Shown piece by piece: positions 20,646-22,059 of a DNA stretch of 22,059 nt. Position 1 is the stretch's first letter. Each line of letters begins with the position of its first letter. Source of the stretch: Oscillospiraceae bacterium (GTDB lineage Bacteria; Bacillota; Clostridia; Oscillospirales; Ruminococcaceae); assembly GCA_900768125.1 (NCBI GenBank), contig CAAGBS010000023.1, positions 1 to 22,059 of the forward strand, read 5' to 3'. A program made the translations under genes and the position numbers. The notes beneath the pieces are model-generated. The model was not told the DNA's origin. It saw only the letters and a list, made by a program, of their open reading frames with translations, and did not search any database.

Positions 20646-20652
20646 CGTTGAG

Positions 20653-20838
20653 TTAATGATAGTGTATCTCGCGGTTGTTCCTGCGGTCGATGAATTCGAC
20701 AAAATCGTCATGTGGAATGGGCTTAGAGTAATAGTAGCCCTGAATGAAGCCGCATTGCAGATCTGAGATTTTTTTGACCATCTTCTCTGTCTCGGTTATC
20801 TCAAAATTTAATAATTGTCTGTTTTTGAATAAATCAGA
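20653..20838 (-). pseudogene. C-terminal remnant of an EAL-domain gene
   Basis: A minus-strand open frame without a plausible start encodes the tail of an EAL c-di-GMP phosphodiesterase: ITETEKMVKKISDLQCGFIQ, GYYYSKPIPHDDF, then VEFIDRRNNREIHYH and a stop. In intact proteins this region reads EGVETxEQ...LGCDxxQGYYxSKP. The match starts at about the ETE motif and is lost upstream; the frame closes with TAG about 17 codons before it. All catalytic EAL, metal and DDF motifs are gone, so it cannot be active. The EAL body was probably deleted, joining this tail to the region downstream of the GNAT gene. Confidence 0.75.
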
Positions 20839-20860
20839 CTAATTTTCGCAAATTACTTTA

Positions 20861-21427
20861 TTAGCCCCTGCCGACTTTTCCCGCTTTTCCCATGCGGTAG
20901 ACTTCCCGGTGGATAGATTCAGCAGTACGGCTGAAATCGCGCCCTGAGAGCGGGACTGTAGACATAAGCATAAGCGGGAGCGGTTCGGGATTGCCGTAAT
21001 ACGAGGGCTGGAAGTAGTCTCCGGCGTTGAGTGTGAATCCCAGCCGCTGGTAGAATCTGACGCGCCTTTCGGAAAGTTCGTTCTCGGGAGGCTCGACCTC
21101 AAGGACGATCATGGAGGAGTATCTGGCTTTCAGTTCGTTCATGAGTGCTGAGCCTATCCCTTTTCCGCGAAGCTCAGCCTCCGATGCGAAATGCTCAACG
21201 AAGACTGCGGAGATATCCTGCAGTTCGTAATAATTCAGGAACGCGGCAGGCATTCCGTCTGGTTCGAAGCACATGCTGCGGAAATTTTTGCGGGAAAATT
21301 CATTGTAATGAAAGCGGTAGTTTCCGCGTTCAGTCTCAGGGAAAGAGTATTCGAGTATATGGTAGAGGCGGTCGAATTTGTCCACGGGAATGGGGACGTT
21401 CTGGCTGTAGATGTTTATTTGTGACAT
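20861..21427 (-). CDS. GNAT-family N-acetyltransferase
   Basis: A 188-residue protein from ATG at 21427 (GAGAGG eight bases upstream); a longer frame to 21460 has no ribosome site. The acetyl-CoA binding segment is VEHFASEAELRGKGIGSAL, with RGKGIG as the pyrophosphate loop, followed by MIVLEVEPPEN and RRVRFYQRLGFTLNAGDYFQ, the typical GNAT strand 5 to helix 4 region. GNAT enzymes transfer acetyl to amines; this subfamily (an N-terminal YHILEYSFPETER segment) has no assigned substrate that I know. The gene has a good promoter and no terminator of its own before the EAL remnant. Confidence 0.88.
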   Translation of the reverse strand: MSQINIYSQNVPIPVDKFDRLYHILEYSFPETERGNYRFHYNEFSRKNFRSMCFEPDGMPAAFLNYYELQDISAVFVEHFASEAELRGKGIGSALMNELKARYSSMIVLEVEPPENELSERRVRFYQRLGFTLNAGDYFQPSYYGNPEPLPLMLMSTVPLSGRDFSRTAESIHREVYRMGKAGKVGRG

Positions 21428-21450
21428 AGCGTGTTCCTCTCTTATTAAAA

Positions 21451-21485
21451 ATAATAGCATATGATCTTAACAATATAATAGCATA
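21451..21485. repeat. 11-bp direct repeat in GNAT promoter
   Basis: ATAATAGCATA occurs at 21451-21461 and 21475-21485, 24 bases apart start to start. The second copy contains the -10 box. It could be a paired regulator site, or a small duplication that copied the -10 region. Confidence 0.5.
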
Positions 21486-21503
21486 AAATCCGTCATATTT
21501 CAA
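21475..21503 (-). promoter_or_regulatory. Promoter of GNAT gene
   Basis: The minus strand reads TTGAAA (21498-21503), 17 bases, TATTAT (21475-21480). The expected start is about 21468. Confidence 0.7.
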
Positions 21504-21569
21504 GCGGCAGGAATAACAAACAAGCCTGTGCAAATAGAATTTACGAGAATATGACAGGAGGTACACGCG

Positions 21570-22059
21570 ATGTTTACATTACTGGAATTTGCGCTACAGA
21601 ATCTGTTATTTATCGGGCTGCACTTGGATTCTCGGAGTTCGTTCCCGAAGCAGCTTTCCCAGAAAGAGGAAGAAGAGTGCATAACGCTGATAGCGCAGGG
21701 CAACGCCGAGGCTCGCGGGAAGCTTATCGAGCACAATCTTCGGCTGGTGGCATATATAGTCAACAAGAATTACCCGGAGTCAGTCCGAGGCAGCCAGCAG
21801 GACGCGGACGACCTTATCTCGATAGGCACGATAGGGCTTATCCGCGCCGCTGAAACTTTCGACTTTACAAAGGGCAGGAGGTTTTCCACCTATGCTTCGA
21901 GGTGTATAGATAACCAGATAAAAATGCATTTTAGGAAGATAAAGCACCAGCAGAGCGAGGTCTACATAAACGAGCCCCTTGAAACAGACAGCGAGGGAAA
22001 CACGCTGACGATAGCGGATATACTGGCAAGCAATGTGAATATTGAGGAGGAAACGGAGC
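21570..22059 (+). CDS. sigK: SigK-like sporulation sigma factor (3' end outside window)
   Basis: The first 163 codons are present; the gene runs off the right edge. ATG at 21570 follows AGGAGG with an eight-base gap. Residues 1-18 are a hydrophobic N-terminal segment like the pro-sequence region of SigK/SigE. SFPKQLSQKEEEE and ARGKLIEHNLRLVAYIV (region 1.2/2.1) match SigK. DLISIGTIGLIRAAETF (81-97) is region 2.2 and FSTYASRCIDNQIKMHFRK (105-123) is region 2.3/2.4. Two features differ: about four extra residues before DADDL (NYPESVRGSQQ) and the change of the usual ENEILM to DNQIKM. No clear sigma-A promoter precedes it. In spore formers SigK drives late mother-cell genes. SigE is the main alternative. 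Confidence 0.85.
   Translation, partial: MFTLLEFALQNLLFIGLHLDSRSSFPKQLSQKEEEECITLIAQGNAEARGKLIEHNLRLVAYIVNKNYPESVRGSQQDADDLISIGTIGLIRAAETFDFTKGRRFSTYASRCIDNQIKMHFRKIKHQQSEVYINEPLETDSEGNTLTIADILASNVNIEEETE

Overview
The window looks like the chromosome of a strictly anaerobic, fermentative Clostridia member (Bacillota), most likely from the Ruminococcaceae/Oscillospirales. The evidence is a trimeric NAD-linked [FeFe]-hydrogenase, a pyruvate formate-lyase pair, a two-gene SUF-like Fe-S system, HrcA/CIRCE control, a SigK-type sporulation sigma factor, strong AGGAGG ribosome sites, and very consistent TTGACA-17-TATAAT promoters. Coding DNA is moderately GC-rich and the spacers are AT-rich. Genus assignment is inference only. 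No rRNA, tRNA, CRISPR array, insertion sequence or prophage is visible.

Layout. Positions 1-2751 (minus): a compact structured stretch at the left edge, then a ferrous-iron uptake operon of a FeoA-FeoB fusion and a small Cys-rich membrane partner, with a strong promoter and a 7-1-7 palindrome in the leader. Positions 2807-5487 (plus): an Rrf2/IscR-like regulator with four cysteines behind two tandem promoters, then nadA and mnmA, closed by a terminator. Positions 5594-9798 (plus): the hydC-hydB-hydA operon. Positions 9802-10209 (minus): an unrecognised 95-residue gene with its own promoter and terminator. Positions 10255-10374: the start of a MATE transporter gene, left as a remnant. Positions 10382-12963 (minus): sufC, a SufB/SufD-like gene and a double-GNAT acetyltransferase in one tight operon. 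Positions 12972-14804 (plus): sugar-phosphate isomerase-like, ThuA-like and small KOW-like genes, divergent from the suf operon.

Positions 14803-15512 (minus): a TetR regulator with a palindromic candidate operator. Positions 15675-16330 (plus): hsp20 behind a CIRCE element and a 124-nt leader. Positions 16340-19602 (minus): pflB with a hairpin-rich leader, then pflA. Positions 19830-20566 (minus): two overlapping half-size TSUP permease genes. Positions 20653-20838: the C-terminal end of an EAL-domain gene, left as a remnant. Positions 20861-21503 (minus): a GNAT gene. Position 21570 to the right edge (plus): the first 163 codons of a SigK-like sigma factor.

The common theme is iron and fermentation. 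Fe(II) uptake supplies Fe-S assembly; the Rrf2 regulator probably senses Fe-S or cysteine status; NadA, PflA, the hydrogenase and (through sulfur transfer) MnmA depend on that supply; PflAB and HydABC handle pyruvate cleavage and disposal of reducing equivalents as formate and H2. I see no clear new defence or mobile system. The items most worth a second look are the suf-GNAT coupling, the split TSUP pair, the structured leaders of pflB and hsp20, the element at the left edge, and the two gene remnants.
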